Part shown: positions 49,611 to 58,388 of the stretch, one piece after another
How the letters are laid out: each line of letters starts with the position of its first letter
Position numbering within the stretch: the stretch's first letter is position 1
Source: Arthrobacter sp. Hiyo4
GTDB lineage: Bacteria; Actinomycetota; Actinomycetes; Actinomycetales; Micrococcaceae
DNA length: 64,000 nucleotides
Direction of reading: 5' to 3'
NCBI GenBank assembly: GCA_002370555.1
Contig: AP014718.1
Coordinates: 992,001-1,056,000 of the forward strand
Program-made: the position numbers and the translations under genes
The notes under the pieces: generated by a model
Told to the model about the DNA's origin: nothing
Databases searched by the model: none
Seen by the model: the letters and a program-made list of their open reading frames with translations, nothing else

Positions 49611-50255
49611 TCAGCCGACGAGGAACTTAGCCGTTGCTTCGTGGCCTTCTACTTTGAGGGTCCAGTCGGGGCGTTTGAAGGTTGCGGGGGTGAGGCGCAC
49701 TTTTTGGACTTCGACGGCCTTGCCGCCCCAGGATTGCCTGTTGGTGCCGTTGAGTTCGTAGCCGAGGGAGCGGGACACGCCCAGGGAGGCGGCATTCCAG
49801 GCGGCGGCTTCGGATTCGGCCACTTCGGCGCCGAGCCAGTCGAACGCGTAAAGCGCGACGGCGGCACGCATCTCCTTTCCAAGGCCCTGGCCTTGGACGG
49901 ACTGCTTGAGCCAGGAGCCGGTGCTGACGGTCTTAAGTGTGGCAAACTCCTTGGCGCCGATGTCCTGGCAGCCGATGAATTCGTCCTGGTACCAGATGCC
50001 CAGGAGCAGGGTCCAGTCCTCGGGTGTGGCCTGGCCGCGGCAGCGCCAGTACCACTGCGCCATGTTGTGCCCTAATGCTTCCGCCGGCAGTTCCGTCCAT
50101 GGAGTGCTGAAAGGGCTCAATCCAGGTTCGTGGACTCCGCTGGCGGCCGCTGCAACTGCGGCGGGAATATCGGCGTCGGCGATGGGACGCAGCACCAGTC
50201 GGGGCGTGGTCAGCTTGAGGCCGAAGAGGGGCCAGGTGGAAGTCAGCGCGGTCAT
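49611..50255 (-). CDS. GNAT family N-acetyltransferase, RimJ/RimL-like
   Basis: Intact, 214 residues. Typical opening LTTPRLVLRPIADADIPA, middle PEDWTLLLGIWYQDEFIGCQDI and the acetyl-CoA segment KQSVQGQGLGKEMRAAVALYAFDWL, followed by SEAAAWNAASLGVSRSLGYEL. This is the RimJ/RimL (Acetyltransf_3) branch, which acetylates protein N-termini or small amines; the target is unknown. Confidence 0.87.
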   Translation of the reverse strand: MTALTSTWPLFGLKLTTPRLVLRPIADADIPAAVAAAASGVHEPGLSPFSTPWTELPAEALGHNMAQWYWRCRGQATPEDWTLLLGIWYQDEFIGCQDIGAKEFATLKTVSTGSWLKQSVQGQGLGKEMRAAVALYAFDWLGAEVAESEAAAWNAASLGVSRSLGYELNGTNRQSWGGKAVEVQKVRLTPATFKRPDWTLKVEGHEATAKFLVG

Positions 50256-50333
50256 CAGGGAAGCCTAGCCCAGGGGCAAGGCAGGCTGCGGGAGTCTGTC
50301 AAACGCCGGTGATGGCGGGAGCAGGACCCGCGC

Positions 50334-51127
50334 TCAGGCGCGGATGTCCCAGCTGATGTGGCGGCGGACGTCCGTCAGGTTCATGGACTCGGCCACGAAC
50401 AGGTCGTCCAGCATGTATTCGTCCACCGCGAGGATCCGGAGCCAGTGCCCGTAATCCGGGGTTGCCGCTTCCAGTGACTGGCTGGCCACGCAGACACCGG
50501 TTTCGAAGTCGATCCGCACCCGGTTGCTGCCGGGCAGGCAGAGCGGAGCGGCAGGATCCGCTGGATGGTAGGACGCGGTAGGCGTCACGGTTGCCTCCAG
50601 TGCCGGCCGGCCCTCGTGTTCGACGCGGCGCACGGTGTCGACGTCCACGGCGTTAGTGCCCGGGAACTCAATGGGGACCGGTGCATTCCCGGCCAGTTCC
50701 ACGGGATCGAGGGCAGCCGAGAAACGGCCGTTCCCGAAGCCGGGTTCGCCGTATGCCGCCTCCGGCCGGCGCCTGACCAGGCCGCCGTCGTCGTAAACGG
50801 GCGCTACGAGGTGGGGCGGCAGCAGCCAGGACTTCCGGGTGGCGCTGACGTACAACCCGTCCTTGGAATCGTTGATGCCGGTGGTGCTGTGGAGGACAAG
50901 CCCGTCGGCGGTTTCCAGGCGCAGCGCCCGGGCCGGCGCAGCCAGGCGCGGACCAGGGGAGCGGACGGGTTGGGGACGTCGGAAAACGGTTCATCCCAGT
51001 ACTCAAAACGCAGTGACTGCCACTTCCAGGGGGAAGACCGGCAAAGGTTCCGGAACATGGTGCTCAGGTCTGCAGCGGCGGCGCTGCCCTCCGGATCCGG
51101 CCGGCGCCTGGTGTCCCATGTCGACAT
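50334..51127 (-). CDS. Hypothetical protein (frameshift)
   Basis: I do not recognise the family. After restoring one base (plus CCC 50927-50929) the protein has 264 residues, with no signal peptide or transmembrane helix. It reads as a mostly beta, soluble protein: FRNLCRSSPWKWQSLRFEYW at the start, LRLETADGLVLHSTTG, RRVEHEGRPALEATVTPTAS, RVRIDFETGVCVASQSLEA and a C-terminal VDEYMLDDLFV. The strand pattern hints at a lipoprotein-localisation or lipocalin-like sheet, but that is speculation. It lies between a GNAT gene and the divergent prepilin peptidase gene. Confidence 0.7.
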
Positions 51128-51186
51128 ATCCACAGTTTACGCGTGGGCTCTGCGGTGCGGGGCGCGAATCCAGTAGCATCCGAAGG

Positions 51187-51738
51187 GTGATCCGACGACT
51201 CGATGGACTGTGGGACGCCACCCCGCTGGCGTTCTGGCTGGTGCTGGCCGCCTGTGCCTACTTTTTGGTTATGGCGGCCCGCCTGACGGTGATTGACGTT
51301 CGCCACCATCTGCTGCCCAACCGGATTGTCTTCCCGTCCTACGGTGTGGCGGGGCCCTGTTGCTCGCGGCGGCCTTGGTGCACGTGATCGCCGGTCCTGC
51401 CGCGCTCGTGGGTCACCCGACGGTGCCGCCGAGCTCCTGGGGATCCGGCGCTGCGCATCCTGGCCGGGGCGCCGTTCTGTGGGCCTTCTATTTTGTCCTG
51501 CGGATGGTTTATCCGCCCGGCATGGGCTTTGGCGACGTAAAGCTGGCCGGCGTCCTGGGGATGTACCTCGGCTATCTCGGCTGGGGCACGTTTTTGCCGG
51601 GACCTTCGCGGCTTTCCTGCTGGGAGGCCTCTGGTCCATGGCCTTGCTGGCGGCCGCCGCGGCACGTTGAAATCTTCCATCCCGTTCGGCCCGTTTATGC
51701 TCGCCGGCGCCGCAGCCGCCATGCTGCTGCCCGCTTAG
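51187..51738 (+). CDS. A24 family prepilin peptidase (six frameshifts)
   Basis: Short membrane aspartic peptidase that processes type IV pilin-like precursors. The first Asp motif is in LTVIDVRHHLLPNRIVFP and the second in YPPGMGFGDVKLAGVLGMYLG (GxGD). The frame breaks six times, at runs near 51351-51354, 51416-51418, 51447-51448, 51470-51471, 51583-51586 and 51661-51662. With one base added at each the gene returns to its starting frame and ends SSIPFGPFMLAGAAAAMLLPA, 185 residues. The N-terminal methylase domain of larger enzymes is absent. No pilin genes are in the window. Confidence 0.85.
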
Positions 51739-51771
51739 CGCGCGAGGACACTTGCGGCCCCGGTCCGCAAG
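51739..51771. repeat. Degenerate module-2 repeat, copy E
   Basis: CGCGAGGACACTTGCGGCC resembles module 2 of the palindromic family (CGCGAACGGACACTTGGGG) with a two-base deletion and one change; CTTGCGG (51751-51757) still pairs with CCGCAAG (51765-51771). Confidence 0.6.
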
Positions 51772-51785
51772 CGCCAGGAGAACAA

Positions 51786-51829
51786 CAGGGGCGCCGCAAC
51801 CCCAAGATCGCGGCGCCCCTGCAGGCTTT
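51786..51829 (+). terminator. Terminator after the prepilin peptidase gene
   Basis: CAGGGGCGCCGC (51786-51797) pairs with GCGGCGCCCCTG (51810-51821), followed by CAGGCTTTT. Confidence 0.8.
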
Positions 51830-51874
51830 TGACCGCGGCTTCCGCCGCTATGGCTTATAGCCTTGGGACGCCGG

Positions 51875-52135
51875 TCAGCGGCGCAGGGAGACCAGTTCGC
51901 CGTCCTCGTCCTTGATGCCCTTTGACGGAGCGCCCGTGGAAGCCGGTGATGCCGTTCCGTGGAGCAGGGCAGCGTGTTCGGCTTCCTCGCCGCCAACGGC
52001 CTCGCCGCCGGCCACCATTCCAGCGGTGTCCGAGAGCGGGATCTGCTTCATGGTGATGGCCAGGGCCAGGGCCACCGCAAGGAACGGAACCAGGTACCAG
52101 AAGACAGGGGCCAGCGAGTCCGCATACGCGTTCAC
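51875..52135 (-). pseudogene. C-terminal remnant of a DHA2-type MFS transporter
   Basis: The 86 residues VNAYADSLAPVFWYLVPFLAVALALAITMKQIPLSDTAGMVAGGEAVGGEEAE match the last helix and tail of EmrB/QacA-type 14-helix drug exporters. The other 13 helices are absent: immediately upstream lies a long terminator hairpin and then the fumC stop. The GTG at 52135 is the only available start, and a lone helix of this kind is unlikely to work alone. Either a real gene remnant or a deletion in the assembly. Confidence 0.65.
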
Positions 52136-52139
52136 GAGA

Positions 52140-52188
52140 ACGACGGCGGCCGCCCACCTTCGCGATGAAGGTGGGCGGCCGCCGTCGT
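52140..52188 (-). terminator. 21-bp hairpin after fumC
   Basis: A perfect 21-bp inverted repeat: arm 52140-52160 (ACGACGGCGGCCGCCCACCT...) with 52168-52188 around CGCGATG. It lies 23 bases after the fumC stop. TTTT follows on the plus strand and only TTCTCG on the minus strand. Confidence 0.85.
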
Positions 52189-52210
52189 ACTTTTGGGAGG
52201 CGGTGGGGAT

Positions 52211-53632
52211 CTATGCCTTGTGCGGCGGGCGTGTCATGGACATAACGTCCAGCGCGGTATCCAGCTGCTCTTCGGTGACCTCGCCGCGCTCCAGGAAGCC
52301 CATGGCGACGACGGTCTCACGGATGGTGAGGCCCTCGGCCACTGCCTTTTTGGCGATTTTGGCCGCGTTCTCGTAGCCGATGTATTTGTTCAGCGGAGTC
52401 ACGATCGAGGGGGAGGCCTCGGCGAGGAAGCGGGCTCGCTCCACGTTTGCGGTGATGCCGTCGATCATCTTGTCCGCCATGACCCGGCTGGTGTTGGCCA
52501 GCAGGCGGATGGACTCGAGCAGGTTGGCGGCCATCACGGGGATGCCGACGTTGAGCTCGAACGCGCCGTTGGTGCCGGACCAGGCGATGGCGGTGTCGTT
52601 GCCGATGACCTGGGCGCAGACCATGATGGACGCCTCGCAGATGACCGGGTTGACCTTGCCCGGCATGATCGAGGAGCCCGGCTGCAGATCCGGGATGGCG
52701 ATTTCGCCGAGGCCGGTGTTGGGGCCGGAGCCCATCCAGCGGAGGTCATTGTTGATCTTCATGAAGGAGATCGCGATGTTGCGCAGCTGGCTGGAGCCTT
52801 CGATGAGGCCGTCGCGGTTGGCCTGGGCCTCGAAGTGGTCGCGGGCCTCGGTCAGCGGCAGGCCGGTGTCCGTGGCGAGCAGTTCGATGACGCGTTCCGG
52901 GAAGCCGGCCGGGGTGTTGATGCCAGTGCCCACCGCGGTGCCGCCGAGCGGTACTTCGGCAACACGGGGGAGTGCGGCATTGATGCGCTCGATGCCGTAG
53001 CGGACCTGGGCTGCGTAGCCGCCGAACTCCTGGCCGAGCGTCACCGGGGTGGCGTCCATGAGGTGGGTGCGGCCGGACTTTACGACGTCCTTGAACTCCA
53101 CGGCCTTGCGCTCCAGCGACGCGGCCAGGTAGCCGAGAGCCGGAATGAGGTCGTTGATCAGGGCCGAGGTGGCGGCGACGTGGACCGAGGTGGGGAAGAC
53201 GTCGTTGGAGGACTGCGAGGCGTTGACGTGGTCGTTCGGGTGGACAACCTTGTCACTCCCGGCGGCTTTCAGGGCGCGGGTGGCCAGCTCGGCGATGACC
53301 TCGTTGGTGTTCATGTTCGAGGACGTGCCGGAGCCGGTCTGGAAAACGTCGATGGGGAAGTCGCCGTCATACTTGCCGGCAGCTACCTCATCGGCAGCAT
53401 CCGCGATCGCCTTGGCGAGCTCGCCGTCGAGCACTCCAAGTTCTGCGTTGGCCTGCGCGGCAGCCTTCTTGACCCGGGCCAGCGCCTCGATGTGCGCGCG
53501 TTCCAGGGTCTTGCCGGAGATGGGAAAGTTTTCAACTGCACGCTGCGTCTGTGCACGGTACAGGGCGTTCACGGGGACGCGGACTTCGCCCATCGTGTCG
53601 TGTTCAATGCGGAATTCTTCAGTGGAAGTCAT
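52211..53632 (-). CDS. fumC: Class II fumarate hydratase
   Basis: Hydrates fumarate to malate, next after succinate dehydrogenase in the TCA cycle. Intact, 473 residues. Opening [41 protein letters not shown], the [14 protein letters not shown] motif, [12 protein letters not shown] and the signature [15 protein letters not shown] at about residue 320. Iron-free class II enzyme. Its location next to glpX resembles the mycobacterial order. Confidence 0.96.
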   Translation of the reverse strand: MTSTEEFRIEHDTMGEVRVPVNALYRAQTQRAVENFPISGKTLERAHIEALARVKKAAAQANAELGVLDGELAKAIADAADEVAAGKYDGDFPIDVFQTGSGTSSNMNTNEVIAELATRALKAAGSDKVVHPNDHVNASQSSNDVFPTSVHVAATSALINDLIPALGYLAASLERKAVEFKDVVKSGRTHLMDATPVTLGQEFGGYAAQVRYGIERINAALPRVAEVPLGGTAVGTGINTPAGFPERVIELLATDTGLPLTEARDHFEAQANRDGLIEGSSQLRNIAISFMKINNDLRWMGSGPNTGLGEIAIPDLQPGSSIMPGKVNPVICEASIMVCAQVIGNDTAIAWSGTNGAFELNVGIPVMAANLLESIRLLANTSRVMADKMIDGITANVERARFLAEASPSIVTPLNKYIGYENAAKIAKKAVAEGLTIRETVVAMGFLERGEVTEEQLDTALDVMSMTRPPHKA

Positions 53633-53708
53633 GGGGCTAGCTTAGGGCGATCCAGGGCCCGGACTAAAACCGTGAACCGCATGCTACGGGCATTGATCCG
53701 GGCCGGGC

Positions 53709-54321
53709 CTAGACGTCGCCGATCCCGGAAACCACGTTGGCGCGGCCCTCGGCGAGGCTGTAGGAGAGGCCGATCACCGCGGCGCGGCCGTCCTCGATTG
53801 CGGCGGAAATCACACGGGAGCTGTCCACCAGGCGCTGGGACGTCTGCTTGACGTGCTCCACCACCATGTCGTTGATCTCGTGCTCGCCGTTCCGCATGGA
53901 CGTCAGCACCGAGGGCGTGATGCGCTCCACCAGGTCCCGCATAAAGCCCACCGGCATGTTGCCGGTGTCCACCGCGGACTTGGTGGCACTGACGGCACCG
54001 CAGCTGTCATGTCCCAGCACCACGATCAGCGGCACCCCAGCACACTGATGCTGTACTCCAGGGAGCCCAGGACGGCGTCGTCAATCACCTGGCCGGCGGT
54101 GCGCACCACAAAGGCGTCCCCAGGCCCAGGTCGAAGATGATCTCGGCCGCGAGCCGGGAGTCCGAGCAGCCGAAGATCACGGCAAAGGGGTGCTGGTTTT
54201 CCACCAGCGAGGACCGGCGGGACGCGTCCTGGTTCGGGTGCGACGATTCGCCGGCAACAAAGCGTTCGTTGCCTTCGCGCATGCGGCGCCAGGCAAGGGC
54301 AGGGGTCAGATAGGTAGCCAC
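53709..54321 (-). CDS. Beta-class carbonic anhydrase (two frameshifts)
   Basis: Zinc enzyme interconverting CO2 and bicarbonate. The ligand motifs are VIFGCSDSRLAAEI (Cys, with the Asp/Arg dyad) and LGHDSCGAVSA (His and Cys). One base is missing at each of CCCC 54118-54121 and CCCC 54035-54038; restoring them gives 204 residues with LGDAFVVRTAGQVIDDAVLGSLEYSI between the motifs. GTG 54321 fits VATYLTPALAWRRM. The start lies ten bases after the DUF4245 stop; as read, the errors fuse the two genes. Confidence 0.9.
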
Positions 54322-54331
54322 GAGGCTTACT

Positions 54332-55011
54332 TTACGGGGCGGTGCTGGCTGACGGTGAAACTGTGACAGCCGGATTGGCTTCCATGGACCGCACGACGGC
54401 GGCGGCGAGTTCGGCGAATTCGTCCAGCTGGGCGCTTCCCGCGAGGACAACGGTGGTTCCGCGGTAATTGAGCACCATGCTCTTTTCGCCTTTGCCGGTG
54501 TCATGCAGTTCCCAGTCCTGCCCGCCGCCGCACGCTTTCCCGTCACGGGAGCGCTCTTAGTCTGCTGGACGAGCCAGGTGGGGTTGGGCTGGCGGGTCTG
54601 GACCAGCCCGATGAAGGACTCCTTCGGGGTCAGATAGCCAACCTCCCAGGTGGGAACGCCGCTGCCGCTGCCGGACTCCCATCGTGCGTAGTTGGACGCG
54701 TACGATTTGCCGGTGTCCGGTGTTACGGGTGTGAATCCCGCCACATCCGCGGCGTTCCGGGCCACGGCGCTGACATCGATGGCCGGGCGGAATCCGTCGC
54801 TCTTGGGGAGGGGGTTCATCAGGATAACGGGCAGGAAGGCGGCGATGCTGACCACCAGGGCAACGACCATGCCGATCACGGAGGCATTGGCGCGCTTTGC
54901 CGCGGCGGCGGGGATCACTGGGCGGACGGGGGCTGTTTCGGCAGTGCCTGCGTCGTCGCCGTTTGCTCCGGAGTCGGAGGGGTCGGGTCCGGGGCTGGTC
55001 TTTTCCTGCAT
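54332..55011 (-). CDS. DUF4245 domain-containing membrane protein (frameshift)
   Basis: 226 residues after restoring one base at about 54534. Cytoplasmic Asp/Pro-rich start, one transmembrane helix (ASVIGMVVALVVSIAAFLPVIL), then an extracytoplasmic domain: YARWESGSGSGVPTWEVGYLTPKESFIGLVQT and TTVVLAGSAQLDEFAELA, matching DUF4245. The position beside glpX corresponds to Rv1100. Function unknown. ATG 55011 has GAGGGG about nine bases upstream; GTG 55020 is possible. Confidence 0.85.
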
Positions 55012-55214
55012 TTCACTCACCCCTCTATAGTCGCCCATGTTCAGGCGCAACTCACAGTCGGGGGCGTGCGGGGGATTCCGGCCCATGTTGCAGGACTGCG
55101 TCATGCCACGCCCTGAAGGCGCCGCCACGACTATGATCAGTACCAGAGGAATCACCGCACAGGCTGAATCCAGCCGAGCGGGTCCAATGATCGCCACTCG
55201 AAGAAGAGGTTCAC

Positions 55215-56252
55215 GTGTCACCAGCGCCTATGACCCAGCAGTACTCCACGATTTCCCCATCCCTGGCCGTGGGCATCGACGAGCCAGACCGCAACCTCGC
55301 CCTTGAGCTTGTCCGCGTCACCGAGGCCGCGGCTATCGCCGGCGGCCACTGGGTTGGCTTCGGCGACAAGAACAAGGCCGACGGCGCGGCCGTTGACGCC
55401 ATGCGCTCCTTCCTTCACACGGTCCACTTCAACGGCGTTGTGGTCATCGGCGAAGGCGAAAAAGACGAAGCCCCCATGCTGTTCAACGGCGAACATGTTG
55501 GCGACGGCACCGGTCCTGAGTGCGACGTTGCCGTGGACCCCATCGACGGCACCCGCCTGACGGCCCTCGGCATCAACAACGCACTGGCGGTCCTCGCCGT
55601 GGCTGAGCGCGGCTCGATGTTCGATCCGTCCGCCGTGTTCTACATGGAGAAGCTCGTCACCGGCCCGGAAGCCGCCGACATGGTGGACCTCCGCCTGCCG
55701 GTCAAGCAGAACCTGCACCTGATCGCCAAGGCGAAGGGCGTGAAGGTCAACCAGCTCAACGTCATGATCCTTGACCGCGACCGCCACCGCCCCCTGGTCG
55801 AAGAGATCCGCGAAGCGGGTGCGCGCACCAAGTTCATCATGGACGGCGACGTTGCCGGCGCCATTGCCGCAGCCCGCTCCGGCACCGGCGTCGACGCACT
55901 CATGGGCATCGGCGGCACCCCGGAAGGCATCGTTGCGGCCTGCGCCATCAAGTCCCTCGGCGGCGTGATCCAGGGCCGGCTGTGGCCCACCAGCGACGAC
56001 GAGAAGCAGAAGGCGATCGACGCCGGCCACGACCTGGACCGCGTGCTGTCCACCAATGACCTCGTGTCCAGCGACAACTGCTACTTCGCGGCCACGGGCA
56101 TCACCGACGGAGACCTCCTCAAGGGCGTCCGCTACTCCAAGGACAAGGTCCTCACGCAGTCCATCGTGATGCGTTCCAAGTCCGGCACCATCCGCTTTGT
56201 TGACGGCGAGCACCAGGCCAGCAAGTGGGAAGGCTACGCCCGCAAGAACTAG
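55215..56252 (+). CDS. glpX: Class II fructose-1,6-bisphosphatase
   Basis: Gluconeogenic phosphatase, the main FBPase type in actinobacteria. Intact, 345 residues. VVIGEGEKDEAPML and AVDPIDGTRLTALG hold the metal and phosphate ligands; VMILDRDRHRPLVEEIR and GIGGTPEGIVAACAIK are typical GlpX segments. GTG 55215 is preceded by GAAGAGG; ATG 55230 is an alternative. Divergent from the DUF4245 gene and followed by a palindromic repeat. Confidence 0.95.
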   Translation: MSPAPMTQQYSTISPSLAVGIDEPDRNLALELVRVTEAAAIAGGHWVGFGDKNKADGAAVDAMRSFLHTVHFNGVVVIGEGEKDEAPMLFNGEHVGDGTGPECDVAVDPIDGTRLTALGINNALAVLAVAERGSMFDPSAVFYMEKLVTGPEAADMVDLRLPVKQNLHLIAKAKGVKVNQLNVMILDRDRHRPLVEEIREAGARTKFIMDGDVAGAIAAARSGTGVDALMGIGGTPEGIVAACAIKSLGGVIQGRLWPTSDDEKQKAIDAGHDLDRVLSTNDLVSSDNCYFAATGITDGDLLKGVRYSKDKVLTQSIVMRSKSGTIRFVDGEHQASKWEGYARKN

Positions 56253-56276
56253 GTTCTTCGCACCGCGTACCCCTGC

Positions 56277-56337
56277 GCGAACTGGCAGCTAATGACCCCA
56301 AATTCCTGATTTGGCGTCATCAGCTGCCAGTTCGCGT
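56277..56337. repeat. Palindromic repeat, module 1, copy B
   Basis: A 28-base arm (56277-56304, starting CGCGAACTGGCAGCT) pairs with 56310-56337 at 26 of 28 positions around a five-base loop. The outer 15 bases are the same as in copies A and C, while the inner part differs but still pairs. It lies between glpX and the DUF559-type gene and ends in TTTT, so it may also terminate glpX. Confidence 0.9.
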
Positions 56338-56401
56338 TTTAGTAGGCAACCCAGCCTGTGGATAACGCGAACCGCGGGCCGGAATCGGTCCACAATGGAT
56401 C

Positions 56402-57352
56402 ATGTCCCGGACGCCCATGCCTCCTCAGCTCCCGCACGGATCGTTTCTTGTTGCCGACGCAGAGGCCCTCGGCCTCACTCGGAGACAGCTGAGCAGGGAT
56501 GGCATATTCACGCCCTCGCGCGGCATCAGGCTGACGCTGGGCAGGGCGGGCAGTGTCGCAGAAAACATCCGCGCCTACAGCCGCCTTGACCCCAGTTGCA
56601 TCCTGACGCACTCCACCAGCGCGCGAATTTGCGGAGTATGCCTCCCGGCTTGGCTGGAGCAGGACTGGAGGATCCACATTGCTCGTCCTTCAGAATGCTG
56701 CAAGCCGCGCCGCAGGAACGTTGTGGGTCACCAGTTGTCGTTCAAGCCCGGCGAGGTCATATCGTTCGACGGCGTGCGGCTCACGTCACCGGCTCGTACC
56801 TGGCTCGACCTCGCCACCATGCTCGACCTCAACGACCTTGTCGCGGCCGGTGACTCCATTGTCGTCAGCCATGGAGATGACTTCCCAGTGCCACGGAAGC
56901 CGCTGGCAACTGTTGCCGACCTGAGACACATGGTGGGTCAGCATCCGGGAATGCGCGGGGTGAAAACGGCGCGGCTAGCTTTGGATCTGCTCAGGGTGGG
57001 GGCGGACTCTGCACCCGAAAGCCTGATGCGGCTTGCCTTGGTACAGGCCGGACTTCCCGAACCGACATTGAATATTGTGCTCCGCAACGGGCTGGGTCAC
57101 CCTGTGGTCTGGCCGGATGCTGCCTACCCGGAGTATCGGATCGCACTGCAATATGACGGCGTTCACCACAGTGACCCTGACCAGTACCGCCGCGATATCA
57201 AGCGGCAGAGCCTGACTGAAGGTCTGGGCTGGCGGGAAATTCGTGTCCAGAAGAGTGACCTGGAAGGGGATCGGCCCTTCGTCGTCGAAAAAGTGCGGGC
57301 GGTCCTGAGCGGTTCGTCGGCCCGCACCGCGTGGCAACGAACTGGCAGCTGA
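56402..57352 (+). CDS. AbiEi-like/DUF559 domain protein flanked by palindromic repeats
   Basis: Intact, 316 residues. Residues 1-60 resemble the N-terminal winged-helix of AbiEi-type antitoxins (LVADAEALGLTRRQLSRDGIF, PSRGIRL). The C-terminal 100 residues resemble DUF559, a Vsr/PD-(D/E)XK-fold domain (YRIALQYDGVHHSDPDQYRR, LGWREIRVQKSDL). Nuclease activity is unproven. No toxin gene accompanies it. Copy B ends 64 bases upstream; copy C begins inside the gene, so the last codons (R-T-G-S) and TGA stop are repeat sequence. Confidence 0.8.
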   Translation: MSRTPMPPQLPHGSFLVADAEALGLTRRQLSRDGIFTPSRGIRLTLGRAGSVAENIRAYSRLDPSCILTHSTSARICGVCLPAWLEQDWRIHIARPSECCKPRRRNVVGHQLSFKPGEVISFDGVRLTSPARTWLDLATMLDLNDLVAAGDSIVVSHGDDFPVPRKPLATVADLRHMVGQHPGMRGVKTARLALDLLRVGADSAPESLMRLALVQAGLPEPTLNIVLRNGLGHPVVWPDAAYPEYRIALQYDGVHHSDPDQYRRDIKRQSLTEGLGWREIRVQKSDLEGDRPFVVEKVRAVLSGSSARTAWQRTGS

Positions 57353-57432
57353 TGACCTCAAACCTCGGATTTGAGGGTATTAGCTGCCAGTTCGCGCGGG
57401 GGCGAGGGGCTTAATTGTCCGTTCGCGCCGGG
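57338..57432. repeat. Composite palindromic repeat, copy C (inverted relative to copy A)
   Basis: Module 1: 57338-57362 pairs with 57370-57394 at 22 of 25 positions (outer CGAACTGGCAGCT). Module 2 follows at 57413-57432, reading CGCGAACGGACAATTAAG on the minus strand. The same module order, with a similar spacer, is found in copy A on the other strand. The repeat supplies the stop codons of both flanking genes. Confidence 0.9.
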
Positions 57433-58385
57433 CGCGCGGAGGGGGAGCGGACGGCGCGAAGCCTGTCGCGCAGCTTGCGGGCCAGCTGGTACGCGTTGTA
57501 CCGGAGCTTTTGAACCGGGAGGTCCCAGGTGCCGGGGTACTCCACCTCCCGGCCGCCGAACGACTTCTTGAACGCGGTGAATCCTGCCCATTTGTGGCCG
57601 GGCTGGTCCGCGGGCGCGACACCCCACAGGTCCACGTGCTTCAGGCCGCGGTCCTTGGCGTCCGCCATCAGGGTCACCAGGAGCGGGATGCCCGCGCTGA
57701 GCTTGCGGTGGGTGTCATCCAAAGCTGCGTGGGCGTAGGTCCGCGTGTCCGCGGAATCGTAGGCCAAGGCCGCTGCGATGGGACCGCCGTGCAGTTCGGC
57801 GATGAACAGCGTCGCAGCGCCGGCGGGCATGAGGGAGGCCGCCACCTGCGTCAGGTACGCGTCGCTCTGCGGCTTGAAGCCGTTCCGCCGGGATGTCATG
57901 TGCAGGAAGTTCAGCAGGATCCTGATGTCATCCGGGTCCTGTGACGCCCGGAACGTGACGCCCTTCTTGTGGATGTTCCGGTACAGGTTCCGGTTCACGG
58001 GCTTCATCGCGGCGAGGACATCCTTGAAGTCACCTTCGAGGTCCACGATCCAGCTGAGTTCAGGCTGCTGGTTCACGGGTGCCGGCTGCAAGCCGCGCCG
58101 GCTGAGCTCCGTAGCGGCAGGCATGTCAAGCCCGGCGGACACCGGCTCAATACGGACAAACACAGCCCCGCACGATCTGGCCGTTGCCACCAGAGCGGCC
58201 AGGGCGGCGTCGAACGCCTCCGCGGAGGATGCCACCGGCCCATAGGGGGCGTAGAGGACCTTTCCGGCCGGGTTTTTCTCCTCGACGGCCAGGAAGCTCC
58301 AGCCCGGGCCGGACTGCTGATGGACTGTGCGGCCCAGCGACGACTGGACATCCGCCCAGGCAGGCGTCTGCAGGAAAAATTCCAC
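57411..58385 (-). CDS. FemABX-family peptidoglycan bridge aminoacyltransferase
   Basis: Intact, 324 residues. Two GNAT-like halves: residues 1-150 with QTPAWADVQSSLGRTV and LYAPYGPVASSAEAFDAAL, and the lipid II:glycine/alanine transferase region NRNLYRNIHKKGVTFRAS and YDSADTRTYAHAALDDTHRK with DLWGVAPADQPGHKWAGFTAFKKSFGG. FemX-type enzymes add amino acids from aminoacyl-tRNA to the stem peptide, which fits the interpeptide bridges of Arthrobacter walls. Its last residues (ARPARTDN) and stop come from repeat module 2. It lies three bases after manA. Confidence 0.88.
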   Translation of the reverse strand: MEFFLQTPAWADVQSSLGRTVHQQSGPGWSFLAVEEKNPAGKVLYAPYGPVASSAEAFDAALAALVATARSCGAVFVRIEPVSAGLDMPAATELSRRGLQPAPVNQQPELSWIVDLEGDFKDVLAAMKPVNRNLYRNIHKKGVTFRASQDPDDIRILLNFLHMTSRRNGFKPQSDAYLTQVAASLMPAGAATLFIAELHGGPIAAALAYDSADTRTYAHAALDDTHRKLSAGIPLLVTLMADAKDRGLKHVDLWGVAPADQPGHKWAGFTAFKKSFGGREVEYPGTWDLPVQKLRYNAYQLARKLRDRLRAVRSPSARPARTDN

Positions 58386-58388
58386 GGC

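Noticed and set aside
52193..53851. A 552-residue plus-strand ORF over fumC, and similar long antisense ORFs (for example 26785-28083 opposite ndh)
   Set aside because: They are antisense shadows of intact high-GC genes, with biased composition (Gly/Val/Asp-rich) and no recognisable domain or start site.
54085..55221. Open frame joining DUF4245 protein to the start of carbonic anhydrase
   Set aside because: One missing base near 54534 removes the DUF4245 stop. The corrected DUF4245 gene ends at 54332 and carbonic anhydrase starts at GTG 54321.
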